Part shown: in pieces, positions 18,932-26,993 of the stretch
Numbering within the stretch: the stretch's first letter is position 1
How the letters are laid out: each line of letters begins with the position of its first letter
NCBI RefSeq assembly: GCF_020889625.1
Contig: NZ_CP086380.1
Coordinates: forward strand, 577,001-641,000
Length of the DNA: 64,000 nucleotides
Direction of reading: 5' to 3'
Source of the DNA: Deinococcus radiophilus
Lineage (GTDB): Bacteria > Deinococcota > Deinococci > Deinococcales > Deinococcaceae
Notes under the pieces: generated by a model
What the model saw: only the letters and a program-made list of their open reading frames with translations
Told to the model about the DNA's origin: nothing
Database searches by the model: none
Position numbers and translations under genes: made by a program

Positions 18932-20209
18932 TTATCTCTCCAGGCAGCCGCCCGCCACCAGCCGGGTGTTCAGCTCCACAATGCCACCGTTGAAGGCTGC
19001 AGGCCAGCCCAGCAGTGGGTGGCGCTGGCGCGTCGTGTTGGGGCCGACGTAGGTTCTGAGGGCATCGTCTCGCAGCGGAAACCCGGCGGCCATCTTGCGG
19101 TAGATGCGCGTGATTTCCGGCGTCCCCAGCAGTCCCCACCAGCCCAGATACGGCGTGCCCGACAGCTCGTAGGGGCGGTAGCCGTTGCCCTGTCCGGCGG
19201 TGGCGTAGTTCCAGCGGTAGACCGTATTGCTGCCGTCCATGTAGTTGTGAAAGCGGACAAAGGATGTGCTGGCGGGTGGGCTGTAGATGCGCCGGGTAAA
19301 CGTCCGCGCCAGCCCTGAGCGCAGGGTGGCCAGGCGGCTCCTTTCCTGCGGGAACACTTCGGTCAGGGCCGCCCACGATCCCGCCCAGGCCCCGAAGCGC
19401 GATGCATGGCTGCTGTCCAGCGTCACATTGGGGTTGGGCTTGGGCGGGTCGCCGGGCGCCGGAGCTTGAGCGTAGCCGGCATACGCAAAGTCGGGATAGT
19501 CGGACCAGACGCCGGGCCGGTACAGGACCGTTCCATCTGGCTGCACCGGCAGATAGCGCGTCAGGACATCCCGCAGCGTCGGCGCGATGCTCATGCGGTA
19601 CAACTCACCGAAACTGTTATCCCGGTGCAGCGCATATAGGTCCGAGCTGGCGGCCATCACGTACCATTCTAGGTCCCAGACGATGCCGTGATACCGCTTG
19701 TCCAGCCGCTCTGCTGGGGTTTCCAGCTTCCAGCGCAGCAAGTCACGCATGTTGCCGAAGGTCTGGCCGTTGTACCACTTGACCGGCCTTTCTTCCCACA
19801 GCTCCTGGGCTTCGGTGGCGATCAGGTCGGCCCAGCGCTGGTCGGTCTCAGTCCACTGCCCGCTGGCGTCCCTAAGGCTGAGGTACTGCGTCACCAGATA
19901 CAAAAACTGCCAGCGGTTCAGACTGCCTGGCGTGGCGAGCTGGTCACTGTGGGCCAGCGCCCGCGCCATGAACGCCTCGAAGGGCTGCTCGTCGCCCGGC
20001 GGGGTGCGGTAGGCTGCGTGCAGCGGGACCAGCAGGGCGTGCGCGGCGTCGTAGGCATCGTTTACCCAGAGATCATCCGCCAACAACTCTTGTAGCGGTC
20101 CACGCCACAGCTGCTGGGTGAGGGTGTCCAGGCGGCACTCGGCGGCTGTGGCCACACCTGCGCCGCTGCTGAGGCCCAGGCAGATCAGGAAGAGGGAAAG
20201 TCGGCGCAT
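18932..20209 (-). CDS. Secreted protein of unknown function, possible alpha-toroid
   Basis: The 425 aa product begins with a signal peptide (MRRLSLFLICLGLSSGAG, cleavage likely after ATA near residue 23). The mature protein is rich in Trp, Tyr and Arg, with motifs such as WDLEWYVMAASSDLYALHRD, YPDFAYAGYAQAP, SSHASRFGAWAGSW and HNYMDGSNTVYRW spaced along its length. This looks like a carbohydrate-active alpha/alpha-barrel enzyme, but I do not recognise a family. Single cysteines lie right after the signal peptide and four residues from the C terminus and could form a disulfide closing the chain. It is convergent with infB. Confidence 0.75.
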   Translation of the reverse strand: MRRLSLFLICLGLSSGAGVATAAECRLDTLTQQLWRGPLQELLADDLWVNDAYDAAHALLVPLHAAYRTPPGDEQPFEAFMARALAHSDQLATPGSLNRWQFLYLVTQYLSLRDASGQWTETDQRWADLIATEAQELWEERPVKWYNGQTFGNMRDLLRWKLETPAERLDKRYHGIVWDLEWYVMAASSDLYALHRDNSFGELYRMSIAPTLRDVLTRYLPVQPDGTVLYRPGVWSDYPDFAYAGYAQAPAPGDPPKPNPNVTLDSSHASRFGAWAGSWAALTEVFPQERSRLATLRSGLARTFTRRIYSPPASTSFVRFHNYMDGSNTVYRWNYATAGQGNGYRPYELSGTPYLGWWGLLGTPEITRIYRKMAAGFPLRDDALRTYVGPNTTRQRHPLLGWPAAFNGGIVELNTRLVAGGCLER

Positions 20210-20249
20210 GTCCTGAGTGTAGCGGGGAAAGGGCGGAGACCCCTATCCC

Positions 20250-20338
20250 CCTGATACACTGGGCAGCCGTGAAGACTGTCAAGAACGCACTGGGGGCCAA
20301 CCATGAGTAACTTAGCCATCGACATCGTCAGGCGTTAG
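20250..20338 (+). other. Relic of a ychF-like promoter, upstream ORF and first codons
   Basis: The 13 bp CCTGATACACTGG at 20250-20262 is identical to 26931-26943 in front of ychF. In both places TACACT is followed 7-8 nt later by a GTG-started mini-ORF (here 20269-20310) whose TAA overlaps the next ATG, as ATGAGTAAC here and ATGGCTAAC at ychF. The downstream frame MSNLAIDIVRR resembles the YchF start [11 protein letters not shown] and then ends at TAG. I read this as a leftover or attachment-site copy of the ychF 5' end at the island's left border. Confidence 0.5.
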
Positions 20339-20408
20339 CCTCTAACGAAACAGCTCCGACCTGCGCCGCAACGGCCTGCCAGCGGGGATCAGGGCCACCG
20401 GCAAAAAG

Positions 20409-20684
20409 ATGAACCGCCCGCCTTCTGGAACGCAGACCTGGGATGTCGGTGAGCGTATGGGAGCGGCTCTGCGCCAGGCCAGGGGGGCAGCAGGGGAGAG
20501 CGGCAGTGGGGGCGCGGAAGCGGTTGCATTTGCCAACGTTCCCAAAGCCACGGTGTACCGGGCCATGCGGGAAGGGCAGCTGAGCAGTTGGCGTAGTACA
20601 CGCTGCAGGGGCACCCGTGTACAGAACAATTTAGATGTCTCCCGATTCCTTATTAGCCAAAATCTCCCTCACCAAAGCATCTAA
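20409..20684 (+). CDS. Possible small HTH-like protein, remnant
   Basis: A 91-codon frame runs into the IS4-type fragment. Its middle (ANVPKATVYRAMREGQLSSWR) looks like a helix-turn-helix or excisionase-type recognition helix, but the last 20 residues are probably not native. No clear ribosome binding site is seen. Doubtful; likely a fragment of an element gene. Confidence 0.3.
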   Translation: MNRPPSGTQTWDVGERMGAALRQARGAAGESGSGGAEAVAFANVPKATVYRAMREGQLSSWRSTRCRGTRVQNNLDVSRFLISQNLPHQSI

Positions 20685-21006
20685 CTCAGAACTTGCACCT
20701 GAATAGGCGGACAAAAAGCGCTCCCAGAGCTGAACATCTGGAAGTGTGTACAAACAGGTTTCAGGGGAGCGCACCCATATTCTCTCACAGCGGATTCTGG
20801 ACATTCCAGAGACGCTGTACCAACGGCGAAGCCTGGAGGCTTCGCCGCACCTTTTCCACAGTCCAGGCCAGAAGATCAAATTCAGCCAAGCTGAAGGAGC
20901 CAGCCCCAGTGCACTGAGTCGCTTTTTCGACGTCTATGACTGGGATTCAGACCGTTGCTGGGACGAAATGCAGGCCATCCAGTGGCGCATTTTGTTGGAC
21001 GTAGCT
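20685..21006 (+). mobile_element. IS4-type element, left-end fragment
   Basis: It starts with CTCAGAACTTGCACC, which matches the terminal repeat of the intact copy at 22448-23596 (CTCATAACTTGCACC). It then encodes about 87 residues related to the N terminus of that transposase (from 20746, KQVSGERTHILSQ through QWRILLD). The rest is missing because another IS starts at about 21005. Confidence 0.8.
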
Positions 21007-21077
21007 GGTAGTGGTACGCGAAATCCTTCCACATCAGCCCCACTTTTTAGGAGGGTGGGGCACACTGGAGGGAAGAT

Positions 21078-21365
21078 ATGGGAAAACAGCGCAAAACTTG
21101 GTCACCTGAACTCAAGGAACAGATTGTTCTGGCTGTCCTGAGCGGGGAACACACCATCGCAGAAGCCGCTCGTGAGTACGAGGTCAGCGAGAGTTTGATT
21201 CATACCTGGCGGGCCCAGTTTCTAGAGGCGGGCCGTGCCCGCCTCCAGGGAGCCAGGCCGGATGCGGCTCAAAAGAAGCTGAAGAAGGAAGTCCAGCAGC
21301 TTAAAGCCATCATTGCCGACAAAGAATTGTCGCTCTATATCGCAAAAAAAATCCGGGGTCTCTGA
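21078..21365 (+). CDS. IS3-family transposase OrfA
   Basis: The 95 aa helix-turn-helix protein (KQRKTWSPELKEQIVLAVLSG, then EYEVSESLIHTWRAQF) has a C-terminal leucine-zipper-like coiled coil (KKLKKEVQQLKAIIADKEL). It is about 65% identical by eye to the OrfA at 23984-24271. In IS3 elements OrfA binds the inverted repeats and fuses to OrfB by frameshifting. The frame itself is intact, but its element has no functional OrfB. Confidence 0.85.
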   Translation: MGKQRKTWSPELKEQIVLAVLSGEHTIAEAAREYEVSESLIHTWRAQFLEAGRARLQGARPDAAQKKLKKEVQQLKAIIADKELSLYIAKKIRGL

Positions 21366-21379
21366 GCATAGATGGGCTC

Positions 21380-21925
21380 TTGGCGTGTTACCAGGAGCTG
21401 CTCAGAGACCACCCGAAGCTCAGCCTCAGTCAATTTGCGGCTGAGGTTGAGCGTCCATATCATGTCCTGCGTGATACCCGGCAGAACGCAAAGCGTTCTG
21501 CACAGCGGACGGAGCGACGTCAGCACGTCCTGGAAGAGGTACGGCTGAAAGCCCTGGAAGAGCCACTCAGCGGCTACCGTCTGATTTATCAGGCCCCTAC
21601 AACAAGATGTTCTGCGGCCTGCTCCGGGCCTCCATACTGTTCGTCGCTGCATGGTGGAGTTGAAGGTGCAGCGCCCAGTTCCCAGAAAGAAGCGCCGTCT
21701 GCCGGTGTCCCCTACGCCTATCGTTCTCTGGCCAGCGGGCCGCCGAATTCAGATGGATGCCACACGGCTCAGCCTACCGGACGGGATCTGCTGGGCTTAC
21801 CTCGTTCTGGACGTGGAAAGTCGCGCACTGCTGCACATTGAAGTGGTCCGGAATCTCTCTGCCAGCAGCGCGGTGGCCGCGCTGCAACAAGGAATCCGTG
21901 GGCTCCATAATCTCGGCATAGACGA
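21380..21925 (+). pseudogene. IS3-family transposase OrfB, frameshifted and truncated
   Basis: The N-terminal part reads LLRDHPKLSLSQFAAEVERP and shifts out of frame near 21600, after GYRLIYQ. The DDE region resumes in another frame from about 21651 (MVELKVQRPVPRKKRR, then IQMDATRLSLPDG) and is cut off at NLGIDE near 21925 by the next element. The second Asp and the Glu of the catalytic triad are lost. Confidence 0.85.
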
Positions 21926-22447
21926 GCGGTAGTGCTCCAGAAAATCCTTCAAGCGGCTTTAAGAGACTCGGCCACTTCCAGCAGTTTAGCCCAGGGATAG
22001 CCATACCCCAAGGCTGAATGAGGCCGAACGATGTTGTACCAGGTGCGGAATTCAGCGCATAACGCGCTGAGTTCCGCTTTCGTCTGCGGTTCCTCCCTGA
22101 AAATGAACTCGTACTTCAAAGTGCGGTTGACCCGCTCCAGGATGCACATTCCACCCAGCTGCGATACCTTCGCCCTGACCCAGGTACCTACCTCCTCACA
22201 GGCCGCTTTGAACTCGTGGGACGTGAAGTCCGAGCCACCATCCGACATCACGACCAGCGATTCCTCGATTCCCAGTTTCTTCAGTTTCTCAACTCCTCCT
22301 CGCAGCGCGGTGACCGCGCTGCTGGCCGATAACGAGCGCACCACGTAGACATTCAGCACAGCTCGAGTTTCCACGTCCAGAACGATATATGCCCAGGAAA
22401 TCCCATCTCGTAAAGCAAAGCGAGTGGCATCGATTTGAACCCGTCTA

Positions 22448-23596
22448 CTCATAACTTGCACCTTGCATAGCTGAGCGAATAGCCGTGCTGGTGCAGGAAT
22501 TCTTGCTCTTTTTGAAGTTGGTTCAGCAGGTGGTTGAGCCTGACTTCGGGGAACAAGGTGTAGAGAGCCAAGCGTGCAGCTTCCTTCAAGGTCATGTCCT
22601 CTGAGCGGTGCAGTGTGGTCAGGGTGAACGCCAGGAAGACCATCAGAATCCAGCGGTCCAGGCCCTGGCAGTTCGCAACGCGAACTGCGCCAACCCAAAC
22701 TGATGCTTCCCCTCCTTAAAAAGGATTCCAGCGCCCAGCGCCGCCTACCTTCGGCCAGGATGTCATCCCCCTCCAGCAGCTCGGACGACACCGCGAAGAA
22801 TTCGCGGTCCCCACGGTCGATCCTCCCCAGAGACAGCGTTTCCAGTGGCCAATTGGCGAGGTTGACATACCCTCCGTGCGGACAATCCGCCACCGTCACC
22901 CGCCCAGGATGATCCGTGCGTCGGTTGCTCCGCACACCCACCACAAACTCGAAACCTAGACGCTGCACACCGTCCAGAAAGACAGCGGATTCGAATCCGC
23001 TGTCCGCCAGTACGCAGACCTGAAAGCGTTTCCCCACGAATTCTGGCACCTCTTCCAGCAAGTCGAGGGCCAGCGTGACCGGGGTGCTGGTGTGCTTGCC
23101 CTGGTAAACCCGGTAAGAAATGGGGAATTTCAGTTCCCCATATTCGGCGAACAAGACCACCAGATGGATGCCGTGCCTGCCGTTGTAGACGCTGACATAG
23201 GGCAGCTGAGTTCCCACCTTTTCCACCGTGGTCAAGTCCACGCTGAGACGCAGACGAGGTCTGCGTTTGTGGCGGGCTGCATCCAGCAGGATGCGCCACT
23301 GGAAATCCTGCATCTCTTCCCAGCAACGGTCTGAATCCCAGTCATAGATGTTGAAGAAACGGCTCAGTGCGCTGGGACTGACTCCCTCAGCCTGGCTGAA
23401 CTTGGTCTTCTGGCCTGGACTGTGGAAGAGGTGCAGCGAAGCTTGCAAGCTTCGCTGCTGGTACAGCGTCTCTGGAATCCCCAGAACCTGCTGTGCGAGA
23501 ATACGGGCGCGCTCCCCTGAAACCTGTTTGTTCACACTTCCAGAATTTCAGCTCTGGGAGCGCTTTCTGTCTACCTATACAGGTGCAAGTTATGAG
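22448..23596 (-). mobile_element. IS4-type element inserted in IS3 orfB, TSD GTCTA
   Basis: The 1149 bp element is bounded by perfect 15 bp inverted repeats (CTCATAACTTGCACC and complement) and flanked by GTCTA at 22443-22447 and 23597-23601. The uninterrupted target is visible in the third IS3 copy near 63757, which proves the insertion point. Confidence 0.92.
22449..23535 (-). pseudogene. IS4-type transposase with two frameshifts
   Basis: The N-terminal two thirds read as an IS4-like DDE transposase: [11 protein letters not shown] (first Asp), VLADSGFES (second Asp) and a C-terminal segment beginning WALESF. At the five-T run near 22720 the frame shifts away from the expected [10 protein letters not shown], and a second shift near 22677 is needed to reach the native C terminus [13 protein letters not shown] ending at 22449. 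The first site could in principle be programmed slippage, but two shifts argue for decay. Confidence 0.75.
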
Positions 23597-23983
23597 GTCT
23601 ACCCATAGGCCACAAAGTGGCCGGCACGACACCAGGCACCCGTCGTCTTGCCTTCTTAGCTGCAGGAGGGCTAAGTTGAAGTTCAACCAACGTCAGACGT
23701 ACTTCATGTCGTCCTGGACAGGTTTGTCCTGTCTTTTTAGCTTCCTGTCGAAGAAGATGGTGGATGCGCCTGTAACCACAGGTCGGGTAATGCAAAGCCA
23801 TCTCCCGAATACGTTCCTGCCTTGCACATCTCCGTTTCTCACGTTCGACACGGTGCTTTTCCTGCTGACGGGCATCACGAAGCCGCCAGACAGGGATATC
23901 AGCTTCGCGGGCGAAGCTGGATAGGCTGAGATGGGGATGGTCTTTACGCACTTGCTCGTACAAGCTGAGAAGCTCTTCCAGGC

Positions 23984-24271
23984 TTAAAGACCCCTGGCTT
24001 TTTTTGCGATATAGAGGGCTAATTCCTTTTCACCGAGCAAGCTCTTCAGACGCTCGTTTTCTTTCTCCAGCACCTTGAAGCCGTCATCCTGCTTGTTGCC
24101 AGCGAGGCGGGCACGGCCCGCCTCCAGGAACTGAGCACGCCAGTTGTGAATCAAGCTTTCAGCCACGCCATGCTGACGGGCCAGTTCTGCGATGGACTGC
24201 TCATCACTGAGCACGGCCAGGACGATTTCTTCCTTGACCTCAGGCGACCAGGTTTTGCGTTGCTTTCCCAT
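23984..24271 (-). CDS. IS3-family transposase OrfA
   Basis: The 95 aa product has a helix-turn-helix (SIAELARQHGVAESLIHNWR) and a C-terminal coiled coil (KVLEKENERLKSLLGEKEL). The frame is complete. OrfB starts about 20 bp downstream in another phase, the usual arrangement for translational frameshift fusion in IS3 elements. Confidence 0.88.
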   Translation of the reverse strand: MGKQRKTWSPEVKEEIVLAVLSDEQSIAELARQHGVAESLIHNWRAQFLEAGRARLAGNKQDDGFKVLEKENERLKSLLGEKELALYIAKKARGL

Positions 24272-24344
24272 AATATTCCTCCAGTTTGCCTGACCCTCCT
24301 GAGGAACAGGCTGAATTTGGAAGGAATTCCTGGAGCATTACCGC

Positions 24345-25088
24345 CTGATCCAGATTCTGAAACCAGTGGAGGTTCAGGCATTCATCCCGAACACGTCCAT
24401 TGAAACTTTCGATATAGGCGTTTTCGACGGGTTTTCCCGGTCGAATGAAGTGGTGCATGATGTCGCACTTATGGGTCCAGAGTTCCAGGGCTCTCCCTGT
24501 AAATTCTGGGCCATTGTCGGTCGTAATAGCCTGTGGTGCACCACGGAACCGCACCACAGCTTCCAGAGCAGTCACGACATCGTGCCCTGTGATGGACGTT
24601 CCAGCCTGCATCACCAGGCACTCCCTGGTAAAGTCATCCACCACGTTCAGCACACGAAATCGCTGACCAGATGCGAGCTGGTCTGTCATGAAATCCAGGC
24701 TCCAACGCTGATTAGGAGCAGAAACCTGAGGTTTCTGCTGACGCTCCCCAACATTGAGCTTCCTGCGCTCCTTCTTCCGAACGGCTAGCCCTTCGGCACG
24801 ATAGATGCGGTACACACGCTTATGGTTCACGTTCAAACCTTCTCGGCCCAGCATCAGGTGAAGTCTTCGGTATCCAAAGCGTGGCCGTTCCCGTGCCAGT
24901 GCACGTAAACGTTCGACCAGAACCAGATCTTTTACTCTCTCTGGGCTTTTTCTTCTATAGGTCGTGCGCGAGAAGCCCAGGGCCCGACAGACTCGACGTT
25001 CACTCACGGCGAAGGTGTCCTTCAGGAAGATCGCTATCTGTTTTTTGAGAGGTGTCCTCGCCTGGGACGTGGTCCCAGGCCCTACCAC
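24345..25088 (-). pseudogene. IS407-like transposase OrfB, 3'-truncated
   Basis: The frame keeps the HTH_21 region and all three catalytic residues (SLDFMTD, TDNGPEF, NAYIESFNG). It loses the final 35 or so residues after QNLDQA, which are replaced by sequence from the neighbouring IS. The complete homologue is at 59356-60210. Confidence 0.85.
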
Positions 25089-25348
25089 GTTCGTCCAACC
25101 ACCTCTTTCAGCATGGCGTTGTCCAGCGAAAGGTCAGCAACCAGCTTTTTGAGACGCTGGTTTTCCGCCTCCAGCTGACGAAATTGACGGGCTTCGTCTT
25201 TGGTCATGCCACCGTACTTGGCTTTCCAGCGATAAATCGTCCCTGGCGCGACTCCATGAAGTCGCGCCAAATCGCTTATAGGCGTGCCCGCCTCAAGCTG
25301 TCCAAGGATGTCCAGAATATGTGCTTCGGTATACCGTTTGCCGTTCAT
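25082..25348 (-). CDS. IS407-like transposase OrfA
   Basis: The 88 aa product from the ATG at 25348 starts MNGKRYTEAHILDIL and has the helix-turn-helix PISDLARLHGVAPGTIYRWKAKYGGM, followed by a coiled coil (RQLEAENQRLKKLVADLSL). It overlaps orfB by 7 bp in the -1 phase, as is usual for frameshift fusion. It is identical to the copy at 60204-60470. Confidence 0.88.
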   Translation of the reverse strand: MNGKRYTEAHILDILGQLEAGTPISDLARLHGVAPGTIYRWKAKYGGMTKDEARQFRQLEAENQRLKKLVADLSLDNAMLKEVVGRTW

Positions 25349-25410
25349 ATGCCTCCCAGTCTGCTCCTGAATTCGCAATCAGACTGGCACCGAAAACAGG
25401 GGCAAGGTCA

Positions 25411-26168
25411 ACCTGCCCGTCCAGCATTCTCGCAAAGGCCCGCTGCATTGCCACTCGCCGAGGATTTTTCTCGAAGTCCTTGGTGACTTCAAGAATCAAT
25501 TCCCTAGCTTCCCCTAGCGCGGCCACGCTGCCATACAGCATGCTGTACAGCTCATCGTCCAGCTTGCGCAAATGCTTCCTGCCTGCTTCCGTATCTGGCT
25601 TCAGGGGCTTGAGAGTGTCCAGGCGTTTCTCAAACTGCTGGACAGCCAAATTGTTAGAGAGGTCGAGGGTGTCAGTCACTGGTCTGCGCTCAGTATCGGG
25701 CATAGCGGCCTGCACTTTGCCCAGCCGCAAGTACTCCAGCGCGTGTCCGCACCAGGCCTTCTCCGACCAGGGCAACTCTGCCGCCCCAGGCCCGTGAACT
25801 GGGATGCCACCGATGATGAACGGCTCGTCTATCCGCTTGACTACCCCTTCCAGCACCGAGTGGCTGCGCGGTTCTTTCACCGGGCGGATCCGGACAAACT
25901 TTTTATGGGTTGCTCCGCCCAGCGTGGCTCCACCCTGAAGACCTGTGCGCAGCGCGTCTGTTACCAGCACGCTCGCCGCCAGCCGGGCATAGGGGCTGAC
26001 CTGAGCCAGTGTGGCCCGGCCCAGCACATCCAGCGCCCGCTCACGCGCCAGGGCACCTTGTCGCAGTGCCAGAGCCTCAGCCGCTTCGGTCAGCAAGTCA
26101 CCGTCCTTTAGTCCCCCGGCCAGCTCGCGCAGCTGCGCCCGCCCGGCCAGGTCGAAGGTGTAGAACAC
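25411..26168 (-). pseudogene. Unrecognised gene, 3' end cut by IS
   Basis: About 252 codons (MFYTFDLAGRAQLRELAGG onward) are open from 26168 to the IS border. The protein is helical and charged, with GGIPVHGPGAAELPWSEKAWCGHALEYLRL in the middle (residues about 115-145). I do not recognise a family; its location beside a recombinase fragment suggests a phage, plasmid or island gene. Its true start may be lost at the junction with the recombinase fragment near 26185. The frame beyond 25411 reads into the IS and is not native. Confidence 0.55.
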
Positions 26169-26188
26169 GCCCAGGCGCGCCCGGCACT

Positions 26189-26935
26189 CGGAACGTACTT
26201 AGAAACGAGCGCTATATGGGCCGAGCTGTGTTCCAGGGCATCGAGCTGACCTATGAGCCGATCATCAGTGCAGAGCAGTTTGAGCGGGTTCAGGAGCGGA
26301 TGCAGCGCCGCCGGGTGACGCGTCCCAGCCGGAGCGGTAGCCCGCGTCTGTGGTCGGGCCACTTGCGCTGCGCCGAGTGTGGAAGTGCGATAGGAGCCTC
26401 TCATGCCAAAAATAACGAGGGGAGAACCTACACCTATTACACCTGCTGGCGGGCCAAGCGCAGCCCTCGCCAGTTGGGCAGTGCTCCAGGGTGCACCCAT
26501 ACCACGGCCTACAGAGCTGACCGCATGGAAAAAGAATGGTGGCAGCAGATGACTGCGCAGCTGAGTGACCCGGTCATGTTGCCCACGCTGTTGCCGCCTG
26601 CAGTGTCGGCCACTGCTGGGCCACCCCTTGCCAGGGTGCAAGAATTGGAAACGGCCATTGCGCGGGCGTGGGAGCCCTTCGCCGCGGACAAGATCTTAGA
26701 GCAAATTGCTGAGCGACTGGCGGCGCCTTACCAGCAGCAGTTGGCCGAGTTACGTGCCGAGTATGCTCCCCAGCCCACTGTTACACCAGACTATGTGGAG
26801 CTGGCTGGAGAGTTTGCCCAAGCGCTGGACAAAGCTATCCAGGATGAGGACCGGCGCATGTTGCTCAGCCTCTTGGACATGCAGCTTTATGTCCATCCAG
26901 ATGGCTCGGTGCGGGTGCAGGTGTCGCCACCCTGA
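26189..26935 (+). pseudogene. Large serine recombinase, C-terminal fragment
   Basis: From RNVLRNERYMGRAVFQGI the frame reads as the recombinase domain, then a zinc-ribbon/zinc beta-ribbon domain (LRCAECGSAIGAS ... YTCWRAKRS ... GCTHTTAYRAD), then a coiled-coil tail typical of large serine integrases. The catalytic N-terminal resolvase domain, with its Ser, is missing: upstream of about 26189 the sequence belongs to the divergent truncated gene. It probably drove integration of the island and is now inactive. Confidence 0.85.
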
Positions 26936-26941
26936 TACACT
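26936..26941 (+). promoter_or_regulatory. -10 box of ychF (TACACT)
   Basis: It is part of the 13 bp CCTGATACACTGG also found at 20250-20262. The GTG of a mini-ORF follows 7 nt later, so the transcript is probably leaderless for that ORF. No good -35 box is visible. Confidence 0.5.
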
Positions 26942-26948
26942 GGCGGGC

Positions 26949-26993
26949 GTGAATAACGCTGTTTACATCGCTATGGAGTACCGTTATGGCTAA
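26949..26993 (+). CDS. Putative leaderless upstream ORF overlapping the ychF start
   Basis: GTG at 26949 opens a 14-codon frame ([14 protein letters not shown]) whose TAA (26991-26993) lies inside the second and third codons of ychF. Ribosomes loading on the leaderless end would terminate on top of the ychF start, which suggests translational coupling. The same geometry is seen in the relic at 20269-20310. Confidence 0.45.
   Translation: MNNAVYIAMEYRYG

Larger units (their letters stand above)
21005..21925 (+). mobile_element. IS3-family element (diverged relative), 3'-truncated
   Basis: The left end GGTAGTGGTAC...GAAATCCTTC resembles the ends of the related element at 21926-24344. It carries orfA and a broken orfB. 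The element stops where the next IS begins, inside codons corresponding to the DDE domain (NLGIDE), so its right end is absent. It interrupts the IS4-type fragment on its left. Confidence 0.75.
21949..23963 (-). pseudogene. IS3-family transposase OrfB, split by IS4-type insertion
   Basis: The 5' part (23963 to about 23602) encodes YEQVRKDHPHLSLSSFAREA through the linker LWPMGR. After the inserted element the frame continues from about 22442 to 21949 with [23 protein letters not shown] and [13 protein letters not shown], which supply the D, D and E of the DDE triad. Joining the two halves across the GTCTA duplication restores one frame. The long open frame 21949-23535 is only an accidental read-through of both transposases. 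Confidence 0.85.
21926..24344 (-). mobile_element. IS3-family element, interrupted by an IS4-type element
   Basis: The ends GCGGTAGTGCTCCAG (21926-21940) and, inverted, GCGGTAATGCTCCAG (24330-24344) form imperfect inverted repeats that continue into AAWTCCTTC. Without the inserted 1154 bp (IS4-type element plus one 5 bp duplication) the element is about 1265 bp, normal for IS3. OrfA is intact and orfB is split. It is flanked by two different truncated IS elements and shows no target duplication, so rearrangement followed or accompanied insertion. Confidence 0.75.
24345..25410 (-). mobile_element. IS3 family (IS407-like) element, truncated copy
   Basis: This copy matches the complete element at 59306-60532 from its orfA end (TGACCTTGCCCCTG... 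at 25410) down to the codons for QNLDQA. There it is cut by the IS3 element ending at 24344. About 160 bp including the second inverted repeat are gone. Confidence 0.88.

Noticed and set aside
21949..23535. Single 528 aa fused transposase
   Set aside because: It is an accidental fusion of the IS4-type transposase and the rest of IS3 OrfB across the insertion border; the intact third IS3 copy shows the true structure.
26009..26188. N-terminal part of the recombinase frame
   Set aside because: Before about 26189 the frame is the antisense of the divergent truncated gene and lacks any resolvase motif, so it was not counted as recombinase.
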